DNA of 64,000 bases. It comes from Aselliscus stoliczkanus. Its lineage: Eukaryota; Chordata; Mammalia; Chiroptera; Hipposideridae. A model generated the notes under the pieces. It had not been told where the DNA came from, ran no database searches, and saw only the letters and a program-made list of their open reading frames with translations. The stretch spans positions 62,830,001 through 62,894,000 of the forward strand of contig CM066731.1 of assembly GCA_033961575.1 (NCBI GenBank), given 5' to 3'. This document shows, one piece after another, positions 1 through 11,801 of the stretch (the stretch's first letter is position 1; each line of letters begins with the position of its first letter). A program made the position numbers and the translations under genes.

Positions 1-1213
1 AGAGGGTCCCAAGAGAGGTTTGTGATGAGATGGCAGTGAATCCTCAAAGACAGAGCCTGAAAACTGTGTATGTAGTGGGGAGGGGGGAGTGGACCCTTCC
101 CTACATCCAGGCTGTAGGGTATCACAGGGGGTAAGGGGTAGGGTGGCAGCAAGTCTCTTCCTCAAGTTCACCCCCAATACTATTTGTGAGGAGAAGGGAG
201 ATGGGGTAGAGCTGTGCACCTGAACAGAAGGGAGCGCGTATGTCTGCAGCATATGTCTAGAAGCATCTTTCCAGATCCCTTTGTCTGTGTGAACAGGAGA
301 GCTTTGGAAGGCAGTCAAGACTTTCCCAAGCAGTGGTGCCTGCAGGCTGTGGGTCTGCTGGGTGCCTGTTGGGACATGGAAACAAGCAGCAAGCTAATCT
401 GGGCACAAGTGGCTCTGCATTTAGCCCCATCAACTTCAGTTTATTCCCCCGGTCTCCATATGTCCATCAGAAACTCCTTTTGCTGCTCATGACCGTGGCT
501 GGAGAAAGCAGCAAGGAGCCCATGGAGGTGAACACCAGTAACAATGACCCTCAAAACGCTTCCAGGTGACTTTGCTTTAGGCTCAGTTAGGGACGTGCAA
601 GGAATTGGGCTTTGATATGGAATGACACAGCTCTGTGCATGTGTCGAGAGGGGAAATTTGCAGGCCGCCGTGGAACTGATGCTTAGATGGGAATAGGTGT
701 TCAGGATGTTTATGTGAAAAACTCTGCACATGGGGTTTACTCTACCTCCTCCACTGTCACTTTGTCACAATAATGTTTGTTCCTGCCACACTGTTACTGC
801 TTTCCTGCTTCCCAACATTCCTCCTTATGCACTTTTTCTTGCTTAGTGAGAGAGGGGCCACTGGCCCACAGGATGGAAGTTCCTGGCAGGAAGTGCAGAG
901 GCCCCAATTTTGTGGGTGTGGTTATCAGCTTCCATTAGGACATCAGCTCTCTGGTGGCCCCATAGATGAAGCCTGCTTTCTTTCAAGGCTGATTTGTTCT
1001 CAGACTTACCAAGAGAGACTAACCCAGTTTCAAATCACAAACCACAGCCCCTGGTTGCTGACTTTCTTACTTTTTTGGTTTTCTCATATTGGTTATCATT
1101 TGGGCTTCAGGTAGACTGAGCAGAGACTTACTTGCACCTTCACTGCTCCCCAACAAGTCCAAGCAGAGGGGCCTGGTCTTCCTTCTCCCTGCTTTAGAGA
1201 TTAGAATCCCACT
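1..1213. other. Unassigned non-coding DNA
   Basis: I recognise no repeat family, exon or RNA gene in this stretch. The open frames are short, overlap in several frames, lack protein-family motifs and are not supported by any visible splice structure. The segment could be intronic or intergenic. Confidence 0.5.
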
Positions 1214-1328
1214 TTTCTTTTTTTTTTTTTAGCTGAGCCATCCTGCCACCTGTTGGCAGCTCAGCGGCAGCTCAGCTTGGGCTGGGCATCGAACTGCTGT
1301 TGCTCAGAGCTCAGCTTGCACACAATCC
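1214..1328 (-). mobile_element. tRNA-derived SINE (family C), 5' truncated
   Basis: Read on the minus strand, this ends in a poly-A tail (poly-T at 1214-1230 on plus). Before the tail lies a body containing GCTGCCAACAGGTGGCAGGA and GGCTCAGCT. The same body occurs in the opposite orientation at 29153-29302, which defines a repeat family shared within the window. The tRNA-like head present in that other copy is largely missing here, so this copy is truncated at its 5' end. Confidence 0.75.
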
Positions 1329-1359
1329 CTTTCTACCTCCGCATTTCCATGTTTTCCCT

Positions 1360-1475
1360 TTCTGCTCCTTTGTCATTCGGGGTTCTGCTATGTGCCCAGG
1401 CTTGGTGCTAGGACCTGGGAGTAGGTAGATGAATAAAATGTGGTTCCCTACTCACAGTGAGCTGGGACAGGAGGA
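1360..1475. repeat. Ancient mammalian-wide LINE-like fragment
   Basis: The stretch has the phrase order typical of old mammal-wide repeats: a 'tgtgcccaggcttggtgctagg' type motif, then 'gatgaataaaatg' and 'ccctactcacagtgagct'. It is too diverged and short for a firm family call; L2 or a related CR1-like LINE is the likeliest. Strand is not assigned. Confidence 0.35.
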
Positions 1476-1645
1476 AATGCAAGGAACTAGTGGTGAGTGA
1501 GTTGTCTTCTGTCTGGCTTTTTCAGTGCAGTTGCACCAGTTCTCTGGCTGAGCATGATTCTAGACAGGCTGTCATCAAATATATAGGTCATCAATCAATG
1601 TTAGTCATCATTATTGCTGTTATCATGCCCCATGCCAAGCTTTTA

Positions 1646-2122
1646 TTTTTTAAAAATTTTTATGTATTTATTAATTTTTTTAAAAAAGATTTTTTATTGG
1701 GGAGTTGGGGGAGGGGAAAAGCATTGGGGAATTGGGGAAGGGGAACAGACAAGTTGCTGTCCTTTGGTTCTTTAGTCTAGTTGTGGAGGATGTTGCTTCA
1801 CTGCCCCATGTTGGTATTATCATTGTGCTCTTCCTGGTGAGGCAGATCCATCATCAGCATCTGGAAAGCTGCTCACTGTGGCTCTTAGCAGCTCATATTG
1901 GCTGCCCGCCACTCACTGTAGCTTATGGCAGCCCACTGCAGCAGAGGCTGCAGCTACGCCGTTGCCAGATGACTCATGGCAGCCCAGCTCCAGGTTGAGT
2001 GGTTGTTCACCATCTTGGCTGTAGAGGGCTCAGCATCACTGGCCCATCTGGGATCTGAACCAGAGCCCTGCTTAGAGCTGGCACTCCCAAGCTAGCTCTT
2101 AACCAACACGCCTTTCTGCCAG
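1646..2122 (-). mobile_element. Long composite SINE (family A), copy 1
   Basis: This is an antisense copy of the window's long SINE family. On the plus strand it reads poly-T, then the AATAAA-containing tail (seen as ttttattgggg), a G-rich segment, a GCTGCA-rich body and finally the tRNA-like head ending at the GGCTGGC-type start. It is bounded by near-perfect 18-bp target-site duplications at 1628-1645 and 2123-2140 (ccccatgccaagctttta, one mismatch). The poly-T side is extended by extra T/A-rich sequence at 1646-1685. The body carries one copy of the 20-bp internal unit. Confidence 0.85.
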
Positions 2123-2219
2123 CCCCATGCCAGGCTTTTAAATGCCTCCAACTCAAAGCACCCTTGATTATCAGTGAAATGAATGTAGGAAGCACCAACC
2201 CTAAGGAAAATTGTAAAGT

Positions 2220-2900
2220 TATTTAAAAATATTTTTGACATTTAGTTCTTGTTCCTGTGTTATTTCAAAACAAAACTCCCCATCTCCCTACTGGATTAAT
2301 TTGAAGCAAATCCCAGATATTACATATTTTACATGTCAGTATACATTTATAACTGTCTATAAACATAGATATATGTAAATATAAATATTTTAGTATATAT
2401 TTATTAAAGATAAGGACTCTTTAATAAGTAACCAGAATACCATTATTGCACCTAAAACTTTAGCAGCAATTCCTTAATATTATCGAATATCTAGTCAACT
2501 TTCACTGATTTTATTATAAGGTTTTGATTTTATGGTTGGTTTGTTTGAATCTGGATTTTTTGATAGGTGCATGTGTTGCAATTGGTTGGGCTGCCTCAAT
2601 TTTTTATTTTATAGGTTTCCCCTCATGCTCTTCATTTTTTACTTGTAATTTATTTGTGGAAGAAACAGGGTGATTTATCCAAGGGAGTTTCTCACAGTAT
2701 GAATTTTGACAGTTGCTTCCCTGGGACATTTAATGTATTCCCCTGTTCTCTGTATTTTGTAAAACTGATAGTGCTAAAGATTTAGGCTTGAGTTTAGGGC
2801 AGAAATGCCTCATAGGTGGTGGTGTGTATCCTTCTATCCAGAGACACAAACTGTCTTGTTCTTTCTGTGACATGAGCAACCCTTGATCATTACATCAATC
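2220..2900. repeat. Ancient interspersed repeat, probably old L1-type 3' sequence
   Basis: The A/T-rich block contains phrases I recognise as recurring in mammalian genomes, such as 'agataaggactctttaataag', 'taccattattgcacctaaa' and 'gcaattggttgg'. It is diverged from any consensus I can recall. The family assignment (old L1 3' end or another mammalian repeat) is a guess, and orientation is left open. Confidence 0.35.
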
Positions 2901-3360
2901 AGTTAGCTCCTTAGAGGTTGCTAAATGGTAATATTTCATTCTATCGTTGCTTCTTGTGTCTCAGCTAGAACAAGTTTTATAGAGAGAAACTTTTCTCATC
3001 AACATTTGGTTACCCTGAAATGCAGTTTGGACAGGAAAGGCAGAATAAAGCCTTGATTCTTTCCCTTTATTAATAGTTGTTGAGGAATTTAAACACTGAA
3101 GATTTTAGAGGCTACAGCTCTCCTCCCCATCTAGTTCTCTCCTCTCTCCTCTGGTTCCTCTGAAATCTGGGATTTTCTCCCTGTCGCTCTCAAATCCAAT
3201 TTTGTGGGGCTTTGGAGAACAAAATTGCAGGCTTATACACGAAGAACTAATACATTACAGTGTGGCTACTGCAGAGATTTTTGTGTTTAACTTGTATCAG
3301 TGTCTTAAACAAGAGAAATGAAATGAAGCTTCTTGGATAAGAATGGCATTTATATGCAAT

Positions 3361-3575
3361 TACTGTTATGTGCCAGTGGCTGTAGTAAATGATGTACACA
3401 TTATATAATGCCCATAACAACCCTTTGAGCTTAGTATTCATGTTATCTCCATTTACCAGATGTGGAAAATGAGGTTCAGGTTGTGTAAATAACCAGCCAG
3501 CTGAAAAGCGGCAGAGGTGAAATGAAAACCTGGAGTGTCTGGCTTCTAAGCCAGAACCTGGAGTCTACCTTTCTG
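3361..3575 (-). repeat. MIR SINE
   Basis: Read on the minus strand this has the MIR layout: a tRNA-like B-box region, then the conserved core, seen on plus as 'tatctccatttaccagatgtggaaaatgagg', and a 3' part with 'cataacaacc'. The divergence is high, as expected for an element that old. Confidence 0.65.
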
Positions 3576-3799
3576 ATATAATTTCATCTTGAACAGGAAG
3601 GGAGGGGTGTGAGGAGGGATGGGGGAGGGGATGGCTTCTCAAGCTTGAAACCGGCAGATGTCATTACTCTTTGTGACAGTGTATAAGGCAGCATCTGGTG
3701 ACTGCCACAACACCAAAGCTTTGTCACCACGAGTGTGTTAACTATTGAACTGTTTTCTGCCACTGTAGCAAGAGGAATGCTTTCTCCCTGTTAGGATCC

Positions 3800-4190
3800 T
3801 GCTTGCTTTTCTAATTTCTCCTCCTTGTTCCTGCCACACCACCCTTTTTTCCGGCTCCTCAAACATGCCAAGCTCCTTTCTGCCTGGGATTTGCGTGTAA
3901 TCTTCTTCCCCTGGATCTTTACAAGCTCAGCTCCCTCTTAGCATGAGTGTTTAAATGTCACTCTCCCAGAGTGACCTGGCCACTCAGTTGAAAGCAACCA
4001 CCCCCTACCTCCCTATCACACTCTTTCCCAATTCTCATTCTTTTCTAGCTCTTAGCACCACCCTAAAGTACCTCGCACTTTTCCCTACTAGAATGTACAG
4101 AGGACCTGGCCAGTCTTGCCCACTGCAGGAACTTGGAGCCCGGGGGACCCTGGAGTCTGGCATGTGGTAGGCACCCAGGAAGCCTGTGTT
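3800..4190 (+). repeat. L2 LINE 3' fragment
   Basis: The segment follows the order of the L2 3' region. It has a C/T-rich part with 'aaacatgccaagctcctttctgcct', a middle part with 'agtgtttaaatgtcactctccc', and an end with 'ctggcatgtggtaggcaccc' that corresponds to the L2 terminus. It is diverged and gapped and has no intact reading frame. Confidence 0.6.
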
Positions 4191-4589
4191 GAGGAGGTGG
4201 GTCAGTTCAGGCATCTTTCGCTCACTGCACCCTACATGGAGGCCTGTGTCACCACCCCAACTCCACCACTGCTGGCTCCCATTAACCGCAGGACCCACCA
4301 AAGCTGTTGTAATCTGCTCTTCCATCTATTAAAGCCCAAGGCTCCTGCCTTTTGTGTTTATAAAGCAAAGTTTAGCAAACGCTGTCAGATTTAGTTCCAG
4401 TTACAAAAGGAGGCTGAGGGCCAAGATGATTCATATTTCAACGAAAACCTCTTTGCTCAAGCTTAGTCTCCTTCCCCTGATGTAAGACTGATTGTGAGGG
4501 AAGAAGGAAAGAAATGGGGGAATGGAATATGTGTTTAGGCTGTTCTTTATAGCAGACCCCCACCTTCCCCACTTTTGAAATGCGGCATC

Positions 4590-4795
4590 TTTCTTAGCTT
4601 GGGCTGCCATAATGAGATACTGTGCACTGATGGTATAAATAACAGACGTTTATTTCTCACTGTTCTGTAGACTGAGAAGTCCAAGGTCAAGGTGCTGGCA
4701 GATTTGGTGCCTGGTGAGAACCCTCTTGTGGGCTTTCGGATGGCTGCTTTCTTGTTATGTCCTCACATGGCAGGGAAAATGTAGATTTGTGAACC
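4590..4795 (-). repeat. MaLR-type LTR fragment (ERVL-MaLR)
   Basis: On the plus strand it begins 'gcttgggctgccataatgagatac' and continues 'gtttatttctcactgttctgtagactgagaagtccaaggtcaaggtg'. This is the reverse complement of the 3' end of the same LTR group found complete at 18321-18683. Only the 3' half of the LTR is kept. Confidence 0.6.
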
Positions 4796-4829
4796 ATGGT
4801 TAGACCTGCCAAAGCAGTGTCATGGGGAA

Positions 4830-4905
4830 TGGGACCTGCGGGTCGACATTTTGACAAGTACCCAGATGTAGCTTATGCTTTCTAAAGTTTGAGAACCACC
4901 ACCAT
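4830..4905 (+). repeat. MER5-like hAT fragment
   Basis: This short stretch ends 'ctttctaaagtttgagaaccacc', which resembles the 3' terminal inverted repeat of MER5-type hAT-Charlie non-autonomous transposons. It is too short for a firm call. Confidence 0.4.
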
Positions 4906-4920
4906 TAAGAAATGAGATTG

Positions 4921-5366
4921 GGCCGGCCGAGTGGTGCATTCGTTAAGTGCTGGCTTGGAACGACGCCAGTGGCCACGGTTCGGATCTCACATATGAGGGC
5001 CAGTGACACTGCCCTCTACAGCTAAGATGGCGAACAACAGCTCCACCTGGAGCTGGGCTGCGAGCCCCGGCAATGGTGTAGGCTGCAGCCCCTGCTGCAG
5101 TGGGCTGCCATAGGCTACAGTGAGTGGCCGGCAGCCTGTGTGAGCTGCAATTGCCGTGGTGAGGAACCATCCAGAGGCTGGTGACCGGTCTGCCTCACCT
5201 GAGAAGAGCGCAGTGATGATACCAACATGGGCCAGTGAAGCAACATCCTCCGCAACCAGACTGAAGAACAAAAGGACAGCAACTTGTCTGTTCCCCTTCC
5301 CTGATTCCCCAATGCTGCTCCCCTCCCCCAATTCCCCAATAAAATCTTTAAAAAAAAAAAAAAAAG
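4921..5366 (+). mobile_element. Long composite SINE (family A), copy 2
   Basis: The copy starts with a tRNA-like head (GGCCGGCCGAGTGGTGCA) carrying A-box and B-box-like sequences. The GCTGCA-rich body follows, then a segment ending 'caattccccaataaaatctt' and poly-A. Target-site duplications flank it at 4908-4920 and 5367-5379 (agaaatgagattg / agaaatgaaattg, 12 of 13). It has one copy of the 20-bp body unit. The open frame on its minus strand (4987-5331) is a property of the repeat, not a gene. Confidence 0.87.
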
Positions 5367-5391
5367 AGAAATGAAATTGTGTTTTATCACA

Positions 5392-7999
5392 ACCTCCTTA
5401 CCCTGTTAAAAAAAAAAAAGCCATTAGCACTTGTGCACCATCAGTTCTGGGACCCACTGTGTCCCACCCCACAGACTCTGACATCTTGGTCCTGATGTGG
5501 TTTGAATGGGGAGTTTTACAAACGTATGGGTGGCCAAGGTTCACTCTTGCTTTCAAGGACGTTAATCCTGTCACCATTTCCCTCAGGGGATTTTTGCCCC
5601 TGGCCTGCCTACATTCCGTTTCTGGGGGGCATGAAAAGCGATACTTCCAGACTAAGTAACAAAATATATCTCCTCACTTTCTAGAGCCCTCGCCTGTCAC
5701 AAGAACTTCCTTGGCTCTTTGAGTCATTGCTTTATTTTGTACCTGGGGAAAGGCATGCCTTGTCCTCACCTTGATGTATACAGTGCTTAACGAATATTCA
5801 AAGGATTGGTTGGGCTCATACATCTGTCACCTGTGTCTATTCTTGTCTCTACAGGTCTTTCTCTGAAAGCTTTGCCTCTTTTCTTTTTAACCCCCCTGCC
5901 CTTCTGAAGCCACCTTATCCTTCAAGGACAAATTCAAGTCTATCTTTATCCACTACACTCCCGGCTACCTCAGGCATTTTTCCTCTCTGAATTCCCAGAG
6001 GAGTTGCACCATATTGTTTGGCACTTGTGCTCTCACTGTGGTGCGAGTTTGAAGACAAAGAGCCTGGCGGATACTTCCATTCAGCACCTGGTGGGCTCCT
6101 AAGAAGTTCAGGTTGATTGATTATTGACAGGATTGTTCAGTGAACACTGCAGAACTGGGACAGGCCCAGTTGGGTGGGTTATAATCACTCCAGCTCAGGA
6201 AGAAGGAGACATTACAAAGTTTCTGGTATCTATTTATATTACTGATGGGAGGGTGGATTTTTGCCAGCTGTAGACTTGTTAGTCCACCCAATATTTAAAA
6301 ACAGAAACATAAATAAATCGTCCTAGCAACATAAATCTTTACACCTTTATTTCCTCGAGTTTTGCAGTGAGGAAATACCAGCCTGTATTTATGAAACCAT
6401 GTTTTTTAGACGTTAAAGGAAATGAGAAACATTCTTCTAAACTCCTTAGGAAACCTTAGAAAGGAAATGAGAATAAATTCCTATGTCATACAAGGTTGTA
6501 TAAATTTTCTTGCTCCATCTTAAGGCGTTTTTAAACAGTCTGCTGCAAAATTATGTCCAGATAAATTTCTTTGGATCCAATGAAAATGAAGTCTAATTTT
6601 CACCTTATGCTTAGTGTTGCTGAGGGATGTTAGAGAATTTACTGGTAACTACTTGGAATGTAAAAAAAGTGATATTTTGTCTGGCCACTTCTCAGGACTG
6701 CCTTCACTCAGAGGAAGGAGAAAAGCAAACTAAGGGACAAAGTAAACATCTTAAACGTTCGCTGTTCAAGTTTCATGTTTTTCTGTTCCCTGATCGCAGA
6801 CTGCAGCCTTCTCGTCTGAACTTAGGGTCTCAAAGACATGACACTGTCCGTGAGATCATTCCAGCCCCTCTCTAAAAACACTATGAGCTGCTCTGTTCTC
6901 CTTTTTTTCTACATGGATCACCAAGTAATGACTCTGCTAAAAGAAACAGGTTTGAAAGCATTCCTTACCCACATCGCACCACTGCCTCCACTCCTGGAAT
7001 CGTGCTTGTTTTGCTGGCCTCCATCATTCTGGAAACCACCCCCCCGAGGTCTTGCCAGCACTGCTCACACTCACATTTCCTTCCAGAGCCAGCAGGGGTC
7101 AGCTGGGACACCCGCTGCTCTGGCTTGTCCTGCTGGCCACTTCTCTCGCCAAGACCAGGACAGCACAAGGAGCCAGTTGTGGGTTCCCTGAGCTGGGACA
7201 AAGCTGTTGCTAACTCTCCAGAGGCGCTCCTGTTCCCTTCCCTACCCTTTCTCACCACTTCCTGCTTTGCACCCCACAACCCTTAAGCATTTCCCAGGCT
7301 CAGTACCTTCCTTCTCTCCCATCAGCATCTAGGCAAAACCCACAAACCATCCCTTTTTCCCACTGAAACAGAGTTCTCCTGTGTATTTAGAATTTAAGCT
7401 CTATGATAGTTAATTTTACAACTTTATTGATGTTAACATGCCTCTCTCTTGCCATTCATGGATGTTGACCCTGGCCATGTGACCTGGTGGATTGGGGAGG
7501 TCGGGGGAGAAAGTCACAGAGGCAAACACTTCTGGGAACTCACTGAAGTGTTTGGCTGTCCTAGGCTAGTAGAGTGAAAATCCCATATGCCTCTGGGGCC
7601 AAGTTCCCTTGCCTGAATTATTAGTGATGGACTAGCTGGTGACCATGACTTGTCAAAAGGGTCGTGCCCTGTGAGAACTGCTCATCTTACAATGGGTGTT
7701 CTCAGTGGGCTCTTGTACTCACATCTCTTATCCCAGCTTCTCAAAACAGGACCAGTGACATGATTTGTGGGGTCTAGTGTGAGATGGAAATGCAGGTCCC
7801 CTGATTAAAAAACTAGTAAGAACATCCAGTCGGTGAGTACAGAGCATTAAAGCAAACCCAGGGCCCACCCTGTGTGACTGCACACGCTGTACACCTGTGA
7901 AGCTCACCTGCCCCCAACACACACAGGACGAGCTCTTCTTTGTTCTTTGGCCAGGAGATTAGTGGGAGGGCTTCTCTGTCCCCAGGAACCAGGGTCCTG
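5392..7999. other. Unassigned non-coding DNA
   Basis: There is no recognisable exon, RNA gene or clear repeat here. A C/T-rich stretch near 5850-6030 could be a decayed L2, but I could not align it well enough to claim it. The several overlapping open frames at 6627-7286 run on both strands across the same bases and show no protein-family features. Confidence 0.45.
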
Positions 8000-8039
8000 G
8001 ACCATGAGAGAGTTCACAGGTAAGTGAGTTAGATTTTAG

Positions 8040-8690
8040 TCAACAAATATCCAAGGTACACTATTTTAGGCTCTGGCAATTCTCCAGTACACAAAACGAA
8101 GTCACAGCCTTCATGGAGCTTGAAACCTTCTTGGGGAAGACAGCAAACAAAGAGGCAAACATCTGCCTATAGGCTGTCTGATGGTGACAAGGACTATGGA
8201 GCAGGTAAACCAGGGCAAGGAGGAAAGTCCTATCATGGAGGGTGGGGTCTTGCAATTTGGGGAGAGGTGGTGAAGACCCAAGTGGCTGTGTGGGTAAAGA
8301 CCTGGAGGGAGGGAATCTTGCCAGAGATGAGCCTTCAGTCCGAGGGAATAGCAAGTGCAAAGGCCCTGGGGCTCCCAAGCTGGAGGACAGTGTGGTGGCT
8401 TGGATAGTGTGGTTTGGGAGGGCCTGGGGTGGAGAGGGGACACTTGATCTCATCTAATAAGGACTTTGGATGTGACTCTGGGTGAGATGAAAGCTTTAGG
8501 GGGTTAGAGCAGAGCAGGCTCATCATCTGACTTAACTTTTAAAGGGCTCCCTCTCTATTCTGTTGAGAAGAGATTGTGGAGGCAGAGAGTGAAAGCAGGG
8601 GAACCAGTGAGGAGACTTGCAATAACCCAGGTGGCTTTGACCAAGCTGCTCATGGTGGTGGTGATGAGAAGTGGTCAGATTTTATAATCC
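8040..8690. repeat. Ancient mammalian-wide repeat, L2-like
   Basis: The stretch has a run of phrases seen in old mammal-wide LINE copies: 'ccttcatggagcttgaaacc', 'gatggtgacaaggactatggagc', 'aatagcaagtgcaaaggccct', 'aaggactttggatgtgactctgggtgagatg', 'catctgacttaacttttaaa' and 'caataacccaggtgg'. The order is collinear over about 650 bases. The L2/CR1-like assignment is from memory and the strand is uncertain. The open frames here (8061-8457) fall inside the repeat. Confidence 0.5.
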
Positions 8691-8699
8691 TCAAATATT

Positions 8700-10950
8700 A
8701 TATTCCTCAACAGGACAAGGGGTCAGGCTAATCTTGTCGACACTAGAGTCTTACTTCCAGACTCATAGTCTGGCACATGTAGTGACCAGTAAGTATGTCT
8801 TTAATGAACAAGTGAGTGAATGAAACATTTAACAAGATTTCCTGTCACAGAGTTTTAGAGGTAACATTAAGAGAAAGAAGTGAGGCAGAATGCTGCGCTA
8901 GAGGTTTATGGTTTTTATCCCCACATTGCTTCCATTAAATCTGAAAAAGTGTTACAGGCCAGTTCATATGAAATATAAAGGATGTGTCTCAAAGCCACAG
9001 AGGCTGTCCGCTTGAAAATGCTACACAACGCTGTGTTTTTGGCGTATGGTCAGTAGGTGGTGCTATGTCTTGCTGGGGCTTCACCAACAGGTCATGTGCA
9101 CGGAGTGGAAGGCAGCTAATACAGACCCAAGTGTTCACTGTGGCTTTACCCGGAGTATTTATACCTTGTCTATGGAAAATTAGATTAGCCTCTCCAGTAA
9201 TTGGATCAGACTCTCTTGGAATTCTATGTATGACACTTCACATTTGAAAATGCCATTCTTCTTTAAGTGGAACATTTTAGATATTATTTAAATGATAGAA
9301 AGTGTATCTCAATATTGGAAATAGAGCAGTGCCCATTATACTGTACATGCCTTCAGTGCTGGATGACAATTTAATTTTATTTCCTTCTCCTTGTGATTCT
9401 GCCGTGTGTATGCACTTTGTATTATGTTTATATAACATTATACATGCTGCTGTTCATAAAAAGACCACGTAAGATATAATTAGATTCCTTTTCCTAACTG
9501 AATTTGCTCAGGGAGGTGGAAGTACAGGAAGGAAGGGTGTGGAGAGGGGGGAAATCAGGGGGGAAATGAGGCTGCCATAAAATTTAGGAGGCTGTGAGTG
9601 TTTGCAGGAAAGTCTGTGAACACTTTTCTGATGGCCAGTTTCCCCCAACGGGGGGCCTTCTCCAGCTGTGGGGCCACCTTTCTCCACCCAGAAAGCTCGC
9701 AAGGTTGTGCACCCCGGAACCCTGCGGCTGGCTAGTTCTTGTCCAATGCCCAGGTTCCTGCTTTTGGAACCGGTCCTCACAGATGCAATCCAGCCATAGT
9801 CAGGCATTCTGAAACTCCGGTATCCTCAGGCCTGAAGAATCAAATGATCAAAGATTCTGGCAGATCCCTGGCTTTCCTCTGAGTCAGGCTGAGGACACAA
9901 CACCTTCCAAGATGACTTGGGGCCCCTGAGGAGTCCCTGAGTGGATTAGAGCTGTGGGTTTCTGAGGGTGAGATCTGTGTCCTTTCCCAGTGTTAAGGGC
10001 ATGGTGCTCCCGAAAGGTAAGGCCCCAGAACTACCTTTGCCAGTGAACCTGTAAAAATTGCCAGGTCAATGTACTGGCTCAGATTATTTTCTGTCCAATC
10101 AATACTTCAGTGTTCTTTCCCTGGCATCTAGGACTGCAGGGAGCAGCCAGCCTGCCTTTTCCCTCCCCTCCTTCCCTGCATGCTGTGATCAGAGACCTCT
10201 GTCCAAGGGACAGACGGCTCCAGTGGATGCGACTACCATATCCCCACCCTGCTCAGCTCTTCCTTTCACAGAGGCCGCCCTGCTCTGCTACCTTTCTTCA
10301 AGAGTTCCACTATGCAATGCACTCAATATTTATCGTGGTGTGTGCCTACTGTGCACTAGGCGTAGTGCCGGGGAAACAGCAGGCACGATTTCTACCCTCA
10401 GCCTTGCCTCAGCATACATTTCCCTCCTCATCTGAAGACTGATGTTCCTCTGATGATACTGCTTTTCTTTGCCTAAAAGTTCCTTATAGCCCGGGCTGGA
10501 CAGTGAGACTTTCTATCTTTTTACTTCACCATCATGGCTTTATGTCATCTCATGGGTGACAAACTGGCTCCAAGAATCTTTCGGCATCATTTCCTCATTC
10601 TAGGCAGATCAATGATGTCTGTTCCTTTTAACAGAGAAGGGAGCGTTTTCCCACAGGCGCCCAGCAGAGTTCTCGTTATCACTGCATTGCCACCTCTAAC
10701 TAAAAGAAACACTGGGAGAATGAATGTTTGGTTTTAGGAGAAAAAAAGAAGTCTGGGCATGGCTCTTGAGTTAGCTGATTGAAAGCATCTGCCCCTGAGG
10801 CACACTCTATCTGGCTGGATTATGCTATTCCATAAAAGTTGCCATAACACAGCAACATCCGGGTCACTCTGTCACATCTATTCACTTCGGGGCCACCGTT
10901 TCCTTCCTGACTCTGTCTGCTGTTTTCATGCCGCTGACTTGAACTTCAGC
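8700..10950. other. Unassigned non-coding DNA
   Basis: I see no convincing repeat family or gene. The pair of overlapping open frames at 10058-10442 (125 and 110 codons) cover the same bases in two frames and have no recognisable domains. An A/T-rich stretch spans about 9250-9490. Confidence 0.45.
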
Positions 10951-10954
10951 ATTA

Positions 10955-11735
10955 AAGACTCTTGGCCTTCAAGGCCCTTGACGTCCCCTACCTGACCTCT
11001 AAAAAGCCAGTACTGAACTCCCAGCTTCACCCAAACTTGCTCCTCCTCCTGCATTCCCGCTTTCGGACCTAGAAGGTCTGTCCTATCTTCTTTGCAACTA
11101 GGGTCCCTGGATCCATCCTCTGCCTGACATCCAGTGGACCCCCCCTCTGGAGTTGTTTCTGAAGTTGCTCTTGCTTCCTCCCCTCTCCTGGCACTGCCTG
11201 TTCCACTTCAAGTCCCGATTTCCTCACCCTGTTTCAATCCATCCTCCACGCTGCCACAATTATCTTTATATAACTTGATTTGATGGTTCTTTATCCACCG
11301 ACAGCATTCATGGTTTCAAAGGAAAGCCTGGCATTCAAATCCTGTTCCTGCCCAACCATCAGGCTGCCGATCCCCTCTGTGCTCTCTCCCTTGTCATGTT
11401 AGGTTTTCAGTTTCCCAAACATTATAGGAGCCAGGTTTTGTTGTGTCTGGAACATTCTCTCTGCCCTCCTCCCTTAGTGAACCCTTCCTCATCTTTAAGA
11501 AGCCAGCTTGAATATAACCTCTTCAGCATGGCTTCTCTCCGTCTCCCAGGCAGGATGAGTCACGTTTATTCTCTTCTCCCACGGCACTGTCAGTCCTGGG
11601 TTCGTGTCGCTGCTTTTCACACACAGGCCCATTGCTTTTTAAGAGCGAACCAGCCTCTGACTTAGCTTTACATCTTTAAATGTGTGGTGCTTGGCACATA
11701 GCAGGTGCTCCATAGGTGTTTGCTGAACAAATGCT
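10955..11735 (+). repeat. L2 LINE 3' region, gapped
   Basis: The 5' part has 'ttggccttcaaggcccttgacgtcccctacctg'. The 3' part (from about 11390) has 'tctggaacattctctctgccctcc' and ends 'gtgcttggcacatagcaggtgctccataggtgtttgctgaacaaatg', which is the characteristic L2 3' terminus. The middle is poorly conserved. No intact ORF remains. Confidence 0.65.
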
Positions 11736-11801
11736 TTGGAACTACTGTGAATCGTACATTCGTTCCATGTGGTAAATGTGAACCCTAAAAGTTTAGTTAA
11801 G

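Noticed and set aside
8061..8453. 130-codon minus-strand frame
   Set aside because: It is inside an ancient interspersed repeat and overlapped by frames on the other strand.
10058..10442. Two overlapping frames of 125 and 110 codons
   Set aside because: They cover the same bases in two frames and neither has a family motif, as expected for chance C/T-rich sequence.
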